Shown here: positions 27,676-36,526 of the stretch, piece after piece
How positions within the stretch are numbered: the stretch's first letter is position 1
Layout of the letters: every line of letters begins with the position of its first letter
DNA from: Planctomycetota bacterium
GTDB lineage: Bacteria > Planctomycetota > UBA1135 > UBA2386
Assembly: GCA_016794425.1 (NCBI GenBank)
Contig: JAEUHR010000025.1
Span: forward strand, 1 to 64,000
Direction of reading: 5' to 3'
Length of the DNA stretch: 64,000 nucleotides
Translations under genes and position numbers: made by a program
The notes under the pieces: model-generated
Told to the model about the DNA's origin: nothing
The model's database searches: none
Seen by the model: only the letters and a program-made list of their open reading frames with translations

Positions 27676-29040
27676 ATGGTCCAGGGGTCCGCGGATGCGC
27701 TCCAATTTGCACGTGATCTGCCGGTCGAGGCCGGTGAGCTGATCGAAGCCTGGCGGGCGCCCGATCGCCTGTCGCGTTGGTTGCACCTGATGCCCGATCT
27801 GGCGCCGCGGCGCGCCGCTGCCGACGAGAGCGGCTTCGAGCTCGAGTACGAGTTGCCCGGGCAGCAGGTGGCGAAGCTGCGCGGCCGCTGCCGCGAACAC
27901 GTGCCGGCGCGGCGCCTCGCGTTCGACCTCGAGACCGCGTTGCCGACCGGCATCGGCCACACGCGCGTGACGTTCGCCGTGCAGCCCGACGGCGCCACGA
28001 CGAAGGTGCGGCTCGAACACGAGGGCCTCGATGAGGCTGGTCGGCCGCAGGCCAAAGCCGCGTGGCAGCACTCCCTGGGGCTCCTGATCGCCGCGTGCCC
28101 CGGGGCGCTCGACACCTACTTCGGCCGCTTCCGTCGGGCAGCAGGGTACCGGTCGCAGTTCGGGGGGCTCTGGCCGGATGCGCCCGACTTCGCCGAGCGT
28201 CTGGCGCGCAAACGCGCCGCGGGCGAACTCGATGCCGTCGACGAGGAGCGCTTCCGTGCCTGGGACCGCGACGGGTTCGTCCGCATCGAACGCGCCGTGC
28301 CGGAGTCGGTCGTCGACGCGTTGCGCGAGGAGATCGCGGCCGACTGGAAGCACGGCAACCCGAAGGTGACCGTCGAACTGAACGACGGGTCGCACTCGTT
28401 CCCGCGCATGGCACCGCAGTTCGAGCACCTGCCGCACAAGGTGCTCGACTACCACTCGGTGTCCGTCAACGCGCGCGCGGTGCAGTTCTCGCCGCCGATC
28501 CGGCGCTTCCTGAGCCAGCTGTTCGAGCGGCCGCCGATGTCGTTCCAGAGCCTCTTGTTCCGCTACGGCACCGAGCAGGAGATGCACCAGGACACCGCCT
28601 ACGTCGTGGTGCGCTCGCCGATGGAGTTCGTCGGCGTCTGGGTCGCGCTCGAAGACATCGCGCCCGGCACCGGCGAATTGCAGTACTACGGCGGCAGCCA
28701 CCGGATCCCCGAGTACCTGTGGCTCGACCGTGGCCGATCCTGTCCGCCGAGCTACGGCGACCATCGGTCGTTCCTCGCCTGGGTCCGGAACCAGTCGGAG
28801 CAGCGCGGCTGCCCGATGCTGCGGTTCCATCCGAAGAAGGGGGATGCGCTGGTCTGGCACGCCGACCTCGTCCACGGCGGCAGCAGACGCGAACTGCGCG
28901 ACCGCACACGCTGGAGCTTCGTGACGCACTACTGCCCCGTCGACGTCGATCCGGAGTGGATGGCGCGCGTGGCGCACAGCGGTCGCCTCGAACACGAGCC
29001 CGGCGCCTTCTACTGCTATGCGCGGCGTCCGGGTGGCTAG
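27676..29040 (+). CDS. SRPBCC domain fused to a phytanoyl-CoA dioxygenase (PhyH) domain
   Basis: The 454-residue protein has two parts. Residues 1-155 are an AHSA1/SRPBCC-like domain (a beta start at about 8, LIEAWRAPDRLSRWL, GHTRVTFAVQPDG, and a C-terminal helix with AAWQHSLGLLIAACPGALD). Residues about 185-450 form a PhyH-type Fe(II)/2-oxoglutarate oxygenase: FRAWDRDGFVRIERAV, the HxD iron motif with His304 and Asp306 (MHQDTAY), WVALEDIAPGTGELQYYGGS, distal His400 (WHADLVHGG) and Arg410 or Arg412 as candidate for 2-oxoglutarate. All metal ligands are present. SRPBCC domains bind hydrophobic ligands, so the first part might present the substrate. Substrate unknown. Confidence 0.82.
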   Translation: MVQGSADALQFARDLPVEAGELIEAWRAPDRLSRWLHLMPDLAPRRAAADESGFELEYELPGQQVAKLRGRCREHVPARRLAFDLETALPTGIGHTRVTFAVQPDGATTKVRLEHEGLDEAGRPQAKAAWQHSLGLLIAACPGALDTYFGRFRRAAGYRSQFGGLWPDAPDFAERLARKRAAGELDAVDEERFRAWDRDGFVRIERAVPESVVDALREEIAADWKHGNPKVTVELNDGSHSFPRMAPQFEHLPHKVLDYHSVSVNARAVQFSPPIRRFLSQLFERPPMSFQSLLFRYGTEQEMHQDTAYVVVRSPMEFVGVWVALEDIAPGTGELQYYGGSHRIPEYLWLDRGRSCPPSYGDHRSFLAWVRNQSEQRGCPMLRFHPKKGDALVWHADLVHGGSRRELRDRTRWSFVTHYCPVDVDPEWMARVAHSGRLEHEPGAFYCYARRPGG

Positions 29041-29097
29041 GCTCGCGGCCGCCGCGCCGGGCGCGTGCGGCACCGCGCGGCCATCGAACCTGTGCCG

Positions 29098-30195
29098 ATG
29101 CGTTTCGCCGCGGCTCGACTTCGAGCCGCCCCGCCGCCGGCGGGCGCCATGAGCCCCGCCGGCACCTTGCTGCACGCCGTCGTGGCCGCGTGGCTGCTCG
29201 CTGGCGGCAGCGTGGCCGCGCGCGCACAGCAGACCGTGACGCCCGCGGCGCCGTCTGCGACGCTGCTCACGCTCGGCGGAGGTTCCTGGCAGTGCGATCC
29301 GATCCGGTGCACGCTGCAGGTCACGCGCGGCGACGCTGAGGTGTGCGTGCACCCAAGGCTGCCGATCGACCGCAACCGATGGCTGCCGTTCGACGTGGAA
29401 CGGATGCAGGACGATCGCTGGGAGCCGGTGCCCGTTCCGTTCGGGCGTCGCGCGAACCACCCTGCGAGCCGGCTGACGTCCCAGTTCGGCCGCCGCGTCG
29501 GTGCCGACGGGTGCGTGTTCGAGGTGGAGCTGTGGGACCTCGACGTGCTGTCGCAGCCGGGGCACATCCGCCTGCGGTTCCACCTGCAGGTGCGCGATGC
29601 GGCGGACGCGCGCGCCCCGTGGCGTGACCTGCCGACACCGTGGCTCGAGGTGCAGATCCGCCCCCACGCGGGCAACGCGGCCTTCCTGGTCGGCGACCAC
29701 GCCGCCGAACGGCGCGTTCGGTGCGAAGACCTGTCGCGCGAGCTGAACACGTCGATCGCCGTGGTGCGGCACGAGGGCGAGTTCACACTCGGACCGCACG
29801 GACCCTCGCTGCAGGGCTGGCGGGAGCACGTGGCGCTGGCCAGGGAGCTGGTTGCCGAACCGCAGCTCTCGATGGTCTGGCGCGCGCGGGCGCGGCTCGT
29901 GCTCGCCTACGACGAGATCCAGCTGGCGCTGGGCACGACCGGCGAAGACCGCGCGGCGCACCTGCGCGCGTCCCGGGCGCACCTGGAGGCGCCCGAGGTG
30001 GCGGCGCCGCCGCCGTCCAACGGCCTGATGGTGCTGCCGTCGGGCGGCTATGAGCCGTTCCGGCGCCTGCTGGCCATCCGCCTCGACGCGTTCGCGGGCC
30101 TCGGCGAGCCACGGCGCGAACTCGAGCGGCTGTCCGAGCAGTATCCGTTCTTCGCCTACTGGTGGGGGCCGGAGTCGCGGCACCTGCTGTGGTGA
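29098..30195 (+). CDS. Secreted protein of unknown function
   Basis: The frame gives 365 residues from ATG 29098. A signal peptide is clear (from about residue 18: MSPAGTLLHAVVAAWLLAGG, cleavage near ARAQQ). ATG 29149 would make a shorter signal peptide and is an alternative start; GAACCT 6 nt before 29098 fits the leaderless pattern seen in neighbours. The mature part starts with a beta-sandwich-like region with LRFHLQVRDAADA and ends with a helical C-terminal half (about 235-365). I recognise no known domain. It lies 58 bp after the PhyH fusion gene on the same strand. Confidence 0.68.
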   Translation: MRFAAARLRAAPPPAGAMSPAGTLLHAVVAAWLLAGGSVAARAQQTVTPAAPSATLLTLGGGSWQCDPIRCTLQVTRGDAEVCVHPRLPIDRNRWLPFDVERMQDDRWEPVPVPFGRRANHPASRLTSQFGRRVGADGCVFEVELWDLDVLSQPGHIRLRFHLQVRDAADARAPWRDLPTPWLEVQIRPHAGNAAFLVGDHAAERRVRCEDLSRELNTSIAVVRHEGEFTLGPHGPSLQGWREHVALARELVAEPQLSMVWRARARLVLAYDEIQLALGTTGEDRAAHLRASRAHLEAPEVAAPPPSNGLMVLPSGGYEPFRRLLAIRLDAFAGLGEPRRELERLSEQYPFFAYWWGPESRHLLW

Positions 30196-30233
30196 CCGCG
30201 CCCATCGACGATGGTGGAGCGTCTGCAGGGTCG

Positions 30234-30239
30234 TAGACT
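30234..30239 (+). promoter_or_regulatory. TAGACT -10 element, leaderless type
   Basis: TAGACT ends 7 nt before ATG 30247, and this spacing decides the start over an in-frame ATG at 30211. Confidence 0.5.
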
Positions 30240-30246
30240 CCGCGCG

Positions 30247-31110
30247 ATGGTCGACATGCCAGGGCTGTGTGCTCCGCCGCGCCCCGTGCCGTGGTCGCTG
30301 CGCGTGCAGGTGCTCGGCAGCGGTGCGCTCGCGCTGGTCGGCTGGCTGGTGACGGGCTTCGGTCTCGTCTTCGCGATGCTGTTCCTGCGCCACGCCGAAC
30401 CGCTGTCCGGGGATCCGTTCGATGGCCCGCTCGCGAGTGTGTCCGGCCGCGTGCTGGCGGTCGAATCGACCGGCGCCAGCGTCAACAGCCGCCACGTCTG
30501 GCGCGTCCGCTTCGCCTACGAGGTCGCCGGCCGGTCGCTGCAGGGCACGTCGTACGGCAGTGGCGAAGTGCCCGCGGTCGATGCCGACGTGCCGGTCGAC
30601 TACGTCGCCGGCGATCCGGTGACGGCACGCGTGCGCGGCATGCGCACGGCGATGTTCCCGGCCGTGGTCTGGTTCGTCCTGATCCTGCCGGGTGCCGGCC
30701 TGGTGCTGCTGTGCCTGGCGGTGTGGACCGGTTGGCGCCGCGTCGGGTTGCTGCAACACGGCGTGCTCACGACGGGCCGGCTCGTCGCGTCGCGGCCGAC
30801 GAACACGCGCATCAACCAACAGCGCGTGCACGAACTCACGTTCCGCTACCGGGGCGCCGACGGCCAGGAGCGGGACGGAACCGTGCGCACGCACCGATTG
30901 CAGTCCGTCAGCGACGAGGCCGAGGAGACACTGTTCTGCGATCCGGCCGGCGACCGCATCGTGCTGTGGGACCTGCTGCCGCGGCGCCCCGAGATCGACC
31001 GCGACGGACACTTCCTGCCGGTCGGGCTGGGTGGACTCTGGTTCGTGCTGCTGCCGCCGACGGTCGTCGGGCTGCTGGTCGTGGTGGTGCAGAACCTGTT
31101 CGACGGGTGA
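30247..31110 (+). CDS. DUF3592-like membrane protein
   Basis: The 287-residue protein has an N-terminal hydrophobic helix (about 24-45), a beta-rich soluble region (SGRVLAVESTGASVNSRH, FAYEVAGRSLQGTSYGSGEV), two further helices (about 137-165), a second copy of the soluble region (GRLVASRPTNTRINQQ, ELTFRYRGADGQERDGTV) and a C-terminal helix. The beta unit, in which 'G.v......' strands are followed by 'Y...D', is that of DUF3592, here present twice. DUF3592 proteins have no assigned biochemical role. A shorter DUF3592 gene is at 46324. ATG 30247 is preferred because of the leaderless -10 element. Confidence 0.68.
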   Translation: MVDMPGLCAPPRPVPWSLRVQVLGSGALALVGWLVTGFGLVFAMLFLRHAEPLSGDPFDGPLASVSGRVLAVESTGASVNSRHVWRVRFAYEVAGRSLQGTSYGSGEVPAVDADVPVDYVAGDPVTARVRGMRTAMFPAVVWFVLILPGAGLVLLCLAVWTGWRRVGLLQHGVLTTGRLVASRPTNTRINQQRVHELTFRYRGADGQERDGTVRTHRLQSVSDEAEETLFCDPAGDRIVLWDLLPRRPEIDRDGHFLPVGLGGLWFVLLPPTVVGLLVVVVQNLFDG

Positions 31111-31212
31111 CGGCCGCCCGCCGCCGGCGTGGCGGCGAGCGTGCTGGGCAGAGGAGACGGTTGTTGCCTTGTCCGCCGCCGCGCGCGGCCGTTCGATCTG
31201 CGCTGAGGCCCC

Positions 31213-32259
31213 ATGTCCCACCGATCCATCTGGTTCGTCCTGCTCTTGTTCCTCGCCGGTTGCCTCGACTTCGACGCGCAGGAGATCACGCTCGTCTACG
31301 ACGCGAAGGCCGACCGCCTCGACGCACACTTCGTCTACCGCGGCCTGTTCGCCGAGCCGTCGACCGACGGGCCCGACAAGGCGATGGCGAAGGCGCTCGC
31401 GGATCTGGCCAAGGTCCGCGACAGCGGTTCGTTCCACTTCTGGAACAACTGGCCGTTCTTCGTCGACCTGACCGCCGACCTGCCGCTGCCGGTGCAAGGC
31501 CTCGCGGCGCACGTCGACGTCGAGAACGGCACCCTGTTCGTCGACGAACGCGGCGAACTGTGCGGCCACCAGTTCGTGCGCGTGCGCGGCGCGAGGGCAT
31601 TCGTGCAGAAGCTGAACACGCTGCTCGAGGTGTTCGTGCAGGCGCGGGCCGCCGGCCCGATCGACGGCCGCGAACTCGACGAGGAGACGATCGAACTGCT
31701 GCGCGACTTCCTGCGTGCGGGCAACCGCCTGCTGCAGATCGAGCCCGGCCGGCTCGAACTGCGCGTGCCGTGTGCCGATGCCGACCACGTCTGGCTGAAG
31801 CGATTGCTGGAACAGCGCCAGCTCGACAACCTGCCGCGCGAGATGGTGCGGCGCGAACTGCGCGAGCGCCGCGACGCCGGCGATGTGCCGGCCGAGTCCG
31901 GCAAGGTCGCCATCGACGGCGAACGGCTGCAGGCGGCGGTCGCCCTGGCGCCGTCGTTCCGGGTGTTCTGGGACAACGAGTGGTCGATCGTCCGCGAACA
32001 GGGGCTGACCCGGATCGCGCTCGGCGTGAAGGGCGCCGACCGGCTCGTCGTGCGCAAGGCGAGCGAAGGCCAGTGGACCGACGGCCTGCTGCAGGCGCTG
32101 CGCGCGAACGGCGAGGTGGTGGAGGAGAAGGTCACCGATGCAACGCTCGCCGAGCGGTTCGCGCAGTTCCGCGGCCGCGACGCAGTGCTGCCACCGCGCC
32201 TGGCCGAGCGCCGCGCCGGTGCGGCGACGACGCCCGACGCGGGGCAGCAGGGCCGCTGA
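31213..32259 (+). CDS. Lipoprotein of unknown function
   Basis: The 348-residue protein has a lipoprotein signal: MSHRSIWFVLLLFLAGC with the lipid Cys at residue 17. The mature part starts LDFDAQEITLVYDAKADRLD, a short strand pattern, and continues as a mixed alpha/beta protein with a helical middle (about 130-240). No known domain or catalytic motif was recognised. It follows the DUF3592 gene after 102 bp on the same strand and is followed by the secreted propeller-like gene at 32411; the three may be one transcription unit. It is likely anchored in the inner or outer membrane. Confidence 0.72.
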   Translation: MSHRSIWFVLLLFLAGCLDFDAQEITLVYDAKADRLDAHFVYRGLFAEPSTDGPDKAMAKALADLAKVRDSGSFHFWNNWPFFVDLTADLPLPVQGLAAHVDVENGTLFVDERGELCGHQFVRVRGARAFVQKLNTLLEVFVQARAAGPIDGRELDEETIELLRDFLRAGNRLLQIEPGRLELRVPCADADHVWLKRLLEQRQLDNLPREMVRRELRERRDAGDVPAESGKVAIDGERLQAAVALAPSFRVFWDNEWSIVREQGLTRIALGVKGADRLVVRKASEGQWTDGLLQALRANGEVVEEKVTDATLAERFAQFRGRDAVLPPRLAERRAGAATTPDAGQQGR

Positions 32260-32410
32260 CTCGAGCGCGGAGCCGCGGCAGGGGCAGATCGCCCGGGCAA
32301 CGTGCGCGGTGCCGGCAGCTTGACGACCCACGCACCGTCGACGAACGTCCGGCGAACGTGATGGCCGACCCACACGCGCGGTTCGCTCGTCGGGGTGGTC
32401 ACGGGGTCAG

Positions 32411-33640
32411 GTGAGCTTGGCGTTCGATCGGTCCTGCAGCGTTGGCCTCCTGCTGGCTCTCACCACGGTGTCGGCGGCACAAGCCCCGGCACCGCTCGCG
32501 ACGATCGCGCTGCACGGCGAGCGATGCACGATCGCCGGCAACGAACGCTTCGCACTGCTGCAGGGGGCCGAGGGCGTGCTGCTGCTCGATCTGGCGGCGG
32601 CGGAGCCGGTGCCGCTGCCGGCGCCGGGGCCCTGGCAGGCCGGCGCGTTCGACGCCAGCGGCCAGCAGCTGTGGTTGGTCGACGCCGAAGGCACCGCGCG
32701 CGGCTTCGCGCTGCAGGCGGCGGCGGCCACCCGGTGGGCCGACCTCGACGGCGTGCACGAGGTGGCGATCGGCATCCCGAAGCTCGTCGGCGACGACGGT
32801 CGGCCACCGCGCTTCCACGATCTGCTGCTCGCGGCCGACGGTGCGCATCTGGCCTGGAGCCTGGCGGCCGGTGGCGACCGGTTCGCCGGGGTGCACGCGG
32901 TCGCGAGCGGTGCCGAGGTGGCGCACTTCGAGCTCGTCGACACGGCGGCGATGTCGGATGGAGACCAGCCGTGGATCGCGTTCGTCGGCCCGGGTGCACA
33001 CGTGGTCGTGCAGGTCCGTGCGAACGCCGGCGGGCTGCAGGTGCTCGGCCACGACGAACCGGGCCTGATGGTCTGGGACCTCGCGGCGCGACGGCCGATC
33101 ACGCGCTTCGCGCCGTACGTCGCCGACGGCACGCCGGGCTACGCGCTGCTGCGCGACGGACTCGCGGTCGGCACCCGCAACGGCACGCGCACATGGCCGA
33201 TCGTGCAGTGGCGGCTCGGCGAGTCGGCGCCGACCGTGCTGGTGCCGGATGCGCGCGGCGGCCACTTCACCGACCTCTACCCAGACCCGGCGGGTGCGGT
33301 GCTGTGCGAATGGGACTTCGAGGACGACGACGGCATCCTCGTGCTCGACCTGCGCGGCAAGCGCGCGCCGATCACGGTCGCGGCCGGGCATGCGTTGGTC
33401 GGCTTCGCGACGGCGGCGCCCGGCGGCGTGCTGGCTCGCCGCGCGGATGGTGTGCTGCGGCGGTTCGCGTGCGACACCGGCGCGGCGACCGGCGAACTCG
33501 ACGTCGGCGCCGGCTTCACGGTCACGGCGGCGCGCTGGTGTGCCGGGGTGCCACGCATCCTGGCGATCGGCTCCGTCGACCGCGGCAACCGGCGGGAGTG
33601 GCAGGCGCGGCTCTGGCCGGTGCCGGCCGCGGCCCGCTGA
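32411..33640 (+). CDS. Secreted WD40/propeller-like protein
   Basis: The 409-residue protein starts at GTG 32411 with a signal peptide (MSLAFDRSCSVGLLLALTTV, cleavage at SAAQA). The mature part has seven or so repeated four-strand units: LLQGAEGVLLLDLAAAEPV, LWLVDAEGTARGF, LLLAADGAHLAWSL, MVWDLAARRPITRFA, ILVLDLRGKRAPITVA. These fit a WD40-like propeller with each blade ending in V-x-D. No enzymatic residues are obvious. The gene is convergent with the exported methyltransferase gene (36 bp between stop codons). Binding or scaffold function is likely; the ligand is unknown. Confidence 0.7.
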   Translation: MSLAFDRSCSVGLLLALTTVSAAQAPAPLATIALHGERCTIAGNERFALLQGAEGVLLLDLAAAEPVPLPAPGPWQAGAFDASGQQLWLVDAEGTARGFALQAAAATRWADLDGVHEVAIGIPKLVGDDGRPPRFHDLLLAADGAHLAWSLAAGGDRFAGVHAVASGAEVAHFELVDTAAMSDGDQPWIAFVGPGAHVVVQVRANAGGLQVLGHDEPGLMVWDLAARRPITRFAPYVADGTPGYALLRDGLAVGTRNGTRTWPIVQWRLGESAPTVLVPDARGGHFTDLYPDPAGAVLCEWDFEDDDGILVLDLRGKRAPITVAAGHALVGFATAAPGGVLARRADGVLRRFACDTGAATGELDVGAGFTVTAARWCAGVPRILAIGSVDRGNRREWQARLWPVPAAAR

Positions 33641-33676
33641 TCCCGGACGGCAACGGCGCGGACCGTCGCCGCGGCG

Positions 33677-34402
33677 TCACGGCCGCCGGAAGCGCAGCAC
33701 GTAGTTCTCGTGCAGGAACGGCGTCGCTTCGCGGCGCACGAACCGGAAGCCGGCGGCTTCGATCTCCTGCCGCACGACCGCTTCGCCGGCGCGCACGTGG
33801 CCCAGGATCCACTCACGGCTGACGCCCGGCTCGCGGATGAAGTCGAGCACCACCAGTTCGCCGCCGGGGCGCAGCGCCGCATGGATCGAGGCCAGCGTGG
33901 CCATCGGGTACTCGAAGTGGTGGTAGGTGTCGCAGACGAACACGAGGTCGACACTGGCCGCGGGCAGGTCGACGCTGCGTTCGCTGCAGAGCCGCGCTTC
34001 GACCTGCGACAGGTCGCGCGCCGCGGCCTGCCGCCGGATGTGCTCGACGAACTTCGGCGCGATGTCGATGCCGTAGACGCGGCCGGTGGTGCCGACCTTC
34101 GGCGCGAACATCAGCGTGTAGAGGCCGGTGCCGGCACCGACGTCCGCGACCGCCATGCCGGGGCGCAGCTGCAGCAGCGCGGCGATGCGCGCGCGCTGCG
34201 TGAACACTTCGCGGCTCTCGCCTTCGAACCGCTGCTCGAACGTGCCGACGTCGAGTTCGGGATCGAGGAAGTCGTCGTTGATGCCCGGCTTGACGCTGGT
34301 GGTCTCGGTGGCCGCGGCGGGTGTGGCGGTCGGCGTGCCGCGGCAGGCCGACGGCAGCAGCAGGAGCATGGGCAGCAGCCGCAGCGGGCCAGGGTGGCGC
34401 AT
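33677..34402 (-). CDS. Exported SAM-dependent methyltransferase-like lipoprotein
   Basis: The 241-residue protein begins MRHPGPLRLLPMLLLLPSAC, a lipoprotein signal with the lipid Cys at about 20. About 75-230 is a class I methyltransferase fold: motif I VADVGAGTGLYT, the acidic strand-2 end GIDIAP, DLVFVCDTYHHF (motif IV) and LRPGGELVVLDF. The SAM-binding residues appear intact. Class I methyltransferases of this type act in the cytosol, and SAM is not known to be supplied outside the membrane, so an exported copy is odd; related exported planctomycetal and proteobacterial proteins exist, but none has an established reaction that I can name. ATG 34402 is preferred over 34447, which would bury the signal sequence. 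Confidence 0.75.
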   Translation of the reverse strand: MRHPGPLRLLPMLLLLPSACRGTPTATPAAATETTSVKPGINDDFLDPELDVGTFEQRFEGESREVFTQRARIAALLQLRPGMAVADVGAGTGLYTLMFAPKVGTTGRVYGIDIAPKFVEHIRRQAAARDLSQVEARLCSERSVDLPAASVDLVFVCDTYHHFEYPMATLASIHAALRPGGELVVLDFIREPGVSREWILGHVRAGEAVVRQEIEAAGFRFVRREATPFLHENYVLRFRRP

Positions 34403-34572
34403 GGGCGCAGCATCGGCACGGCGGTGCAGCCTGGCAACAGCGCGCACACCGGCCGACGCTGCGAGTGTGGCCGAGGCCGGTCCCTTGACCCGGGCGCCGG
34501 CCGCGGAAGAATCCGCGCTCGGTCCGGGTCGTCCGGGCCGGTGCCCGCCGCCTTCCTCCCACTCCGCGCCCC

Positions 34573-36504
34573 ATGGCTCCGACCGGTAGCACGAGCCGCA
34601 GCCGATGGGTGTGGATCGCCGCCGTCGTGCTGCTGTGCGCGTTCATGGTCGGCGCGCTGGTGCTGGCCTCGTGGCTCTGCGACGACGCCTACATCACGTT
34701 CCGCAGCGTCGAGAACCTGATCGCCGGCTACGGGCCGCGCTGGAACGTCGACGAGCGCGTGCAGACCTACACGCACCCGGCGTGGTTCTGGCTGCTGGCG
34801 GCGGCGCGCTGGTGCACCGGCGAGTGTCCGCTCACCGCGATGTGGCTCGGCATCGGCCTGACCACGTTCGGTGCCGTGCGTCTGGCCTGCCTGGCCGGTG
34901 GTGCGCCGGCGGCGGTCGCGCTGCTGGTGGCCGCCCTCGGTTCGCGCACGTGGCTGATCTACGGCACGTCGGGGCTCGAGACGTCGCTGGTGTTCGCGCT
35001 GCTGGTCGCGCTCGGCGCCGCCGTGCAGCGCGCCGAACCCGAACGCAGGCTGGCGGCGGTCGCGTTCGTGACCGCGCTGCTCGCCTGCACGCGCTACGAC
35101 CTCGTGCTGCTGGCGGGACCAGTGCTGCTGTGGTGCCTGCGCGCGGTGCCCTGGCGCGCGGCCGTCGTGCGCACCGCGGTCGCGATGCTGCCGCTCGGCG
35201 CGTGGCTCGCGTTCGCCGCGGTCTACTACGGCACGATCTACCCGGTCACGGCCTACGCGAAGTTGTTCTGCCACGGCGTGCCCGCGCTCGACGTCGCGGC
35301 GCAGGGCCTGCGCTACCTGTGGCTCACCGTGCTCGACGACCCGTGGTCGGTGGCGCTGGTCGCGGCCGCGGCGTTCGTCGGCCTGCGGCGGCCCGGACCG
35401 CTGCGCTGGTTCGCGGTCGGCACGCTGCTCTACTGCGGCTACGTGGTCAAGGTCGGCGGCGACTACATGCTCGGTCGATTCTGGGCGCCACCGATCGGTG
35501 CCGCGCTGGTGCTGCTGGCGGCGGCGCGCCCGTTCGCGAGCCCGCAGCGCGCGCTGCTGTTCGCCGGCCTCGCGTTCGCGGCGTCGTTCGTGCCGCGGCT
35601 GCCGCTGTGGACGCAGTGGCCGGCCGCCGAAGCGCTGCCGTACACCGAGAAGGTCGCCGGCGTCAGCGACGAACACCGGTTCGGCCAGTCGGACAACGGG
35701 CTGCTGTCGTCGCGCCGGCTGCCGGACTTGCCCGGTCGCGGCGCCGACATGGTGCGGGCGAAGGGACTCGACCGGTTCGTCGCGATGGGCGGGCCGGTGG
35801 GCGGCATGGGCTACATGGTCGGACCGATGGTGTACGTCGCCGACTCGTGGCTGTGTGATCCGTTCCTGATGCGGCTGCCCGTCGCCGATCCCGAGGTGTG
35901 GCGCATCGGCCACTTCTTCCGCGGTGTGCCGCGCGGCTGGTTCGAGACGCTCGCCAGCGGCGGCAACCGCATCGTCGACCCGGGCTGCGCGCGGCTCTAC
36001 GACGCGGTGTGGTCGGCGACCCGCGACCCGCTGTGGTCGGCCGAACGCTGGGGCCACCTGTGGGACCTGTGGACCGGCGCGTTCGACGCCGACGTCGCAG
36101 CGTTCGTCGCCGGCGAGTACCGGCGGCCGCCGCGCAGCGACGTGCCGCTCGCGGAACTGGCCGCGCCGGTGCCCGAGCCGACCTGGTGGTTCCAGCGACC
36201 GACCGCGCGCTCGGTGCACCCGGGCGGGCTCGCGGTGGTGCTGCCGGCGCCGACGTCGGCAGCGGCGGTCGAGCTGTGGCTGACCGCGGATCAGGTCTAC
36301 CGCGTGCGCTTCTGCCGCGACGGGCAGGTGCTCGGTGAGGTCGACGCGCAGCTGCCGTCGTTCGACTACGCGGGGCCGTTCGCCGTGCACCGCGTCGCGG
36401 TGCCCGCTGCCGCGCAGCCGTTCGACCGGATCTGGCTCGACGGCCGCTGCGATCCGCGGCTCCTGCAGCCGGGCATGCTGGCCCGCGCCGTGCTCGTGCC
36501 GTGA
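34573..36504 (+). CDS. GT-C type membrane glycosyltransferase-like protein
   Basis: The 643-residue protein starts with a membrane helix followed by CDDAYITFRSV (Asp37, Asp38), the acidic pair typical of the AftB/ZomB-like GT-C group. About 9 further helices run to about 350, including the YGTIYPVTAYAK segment that corresponds to FYGAWLPNTYYAK in the paralogue at 23168. Residues 350-540 form a large soluble region, and the last 100 residues look like a small beta domain (VVLPAPTSAAAVELWLTADQ). No EF-hand is present here. It probably transfers a sugar from a lipid carrier to an envelope acceptor. The start ATG 34573 is a guess because no good ribosome site is visible. Confidence 0.76.
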   Translation: MAPTGSTSRSRWVWIAAVVLLCAFMVGALVLASWLCDDAYITFRSVENLIAGYGPRWNVDERVQTYTHPAWFWLLAAARWCTGECPLTAMWLGIGLTTFGAVRLACLAGGAPAAVALLVAALGSRTWLIYGTSGLETSLVFALLVALGAAVQRAEPERRLAAVAFVTALLACTRYDLVLLAGPVLLWCLRAVPWRAAVVRTAVAMLPLGAWLAFAAVYYGTIYPVTAYAKLFCHGVPALDVAAQGLRYLWLTVLDDPWSVALVAAAAFVGLRRPGPLRWFAVGTLLYCGYVVKVGGDYMLGRFWAPPIGAALVLLAAARPFASPQRALLFAGLAFAASFVPRLPLWTQWPAAEALPYTEKVAGVSDEHRFGQSDNGLLSSRRLPDLPGRGADMVRAKGLDRFVAMGGPVGGMGYMVGPMVYVADSWLCDPFLMRLPVADPEVWRIGHFFRGVPRGWFETLASGGNRIVDPGCARLYDAVWSATRDPLWSAERWGHLWDLWTGAFDADVAAFVAGEYRRPPRSDVPLAELAAPVPEPTWWFQRPTARSVHPGGLAVVLPAPTSAAAVELWLTADQVYRVRFCRDGQVLGEVDAQLPSFDYAGPFAVHRVAVPAAAQPFDRIWLDGRCDPRLLQPGMLARAVLVP

Positions 36505-36526
36505 GACCGGGCGGGCTGCGGACGGG

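Noticed and set aside
27142..32373. Minus-strand open frame of about 1740 codons opposite five plus-strand genes
   Set aside because: The translation is Arg/Ala/His-rich without recognisable domains, while the opposite strand has PhyH, DUF3592 and signal-peptide proteins with clear motifs.
32260..32402. Short minus-strand frame starting near 32402 (RVWVGHHVRRTFVDGAWVVK)
   Set aside because: The first 35 residues look protein-like, but the frame then runs into the lipoprotein gene in another frame with no homology that I recognise. A decayed gene end is possible but unsupported.
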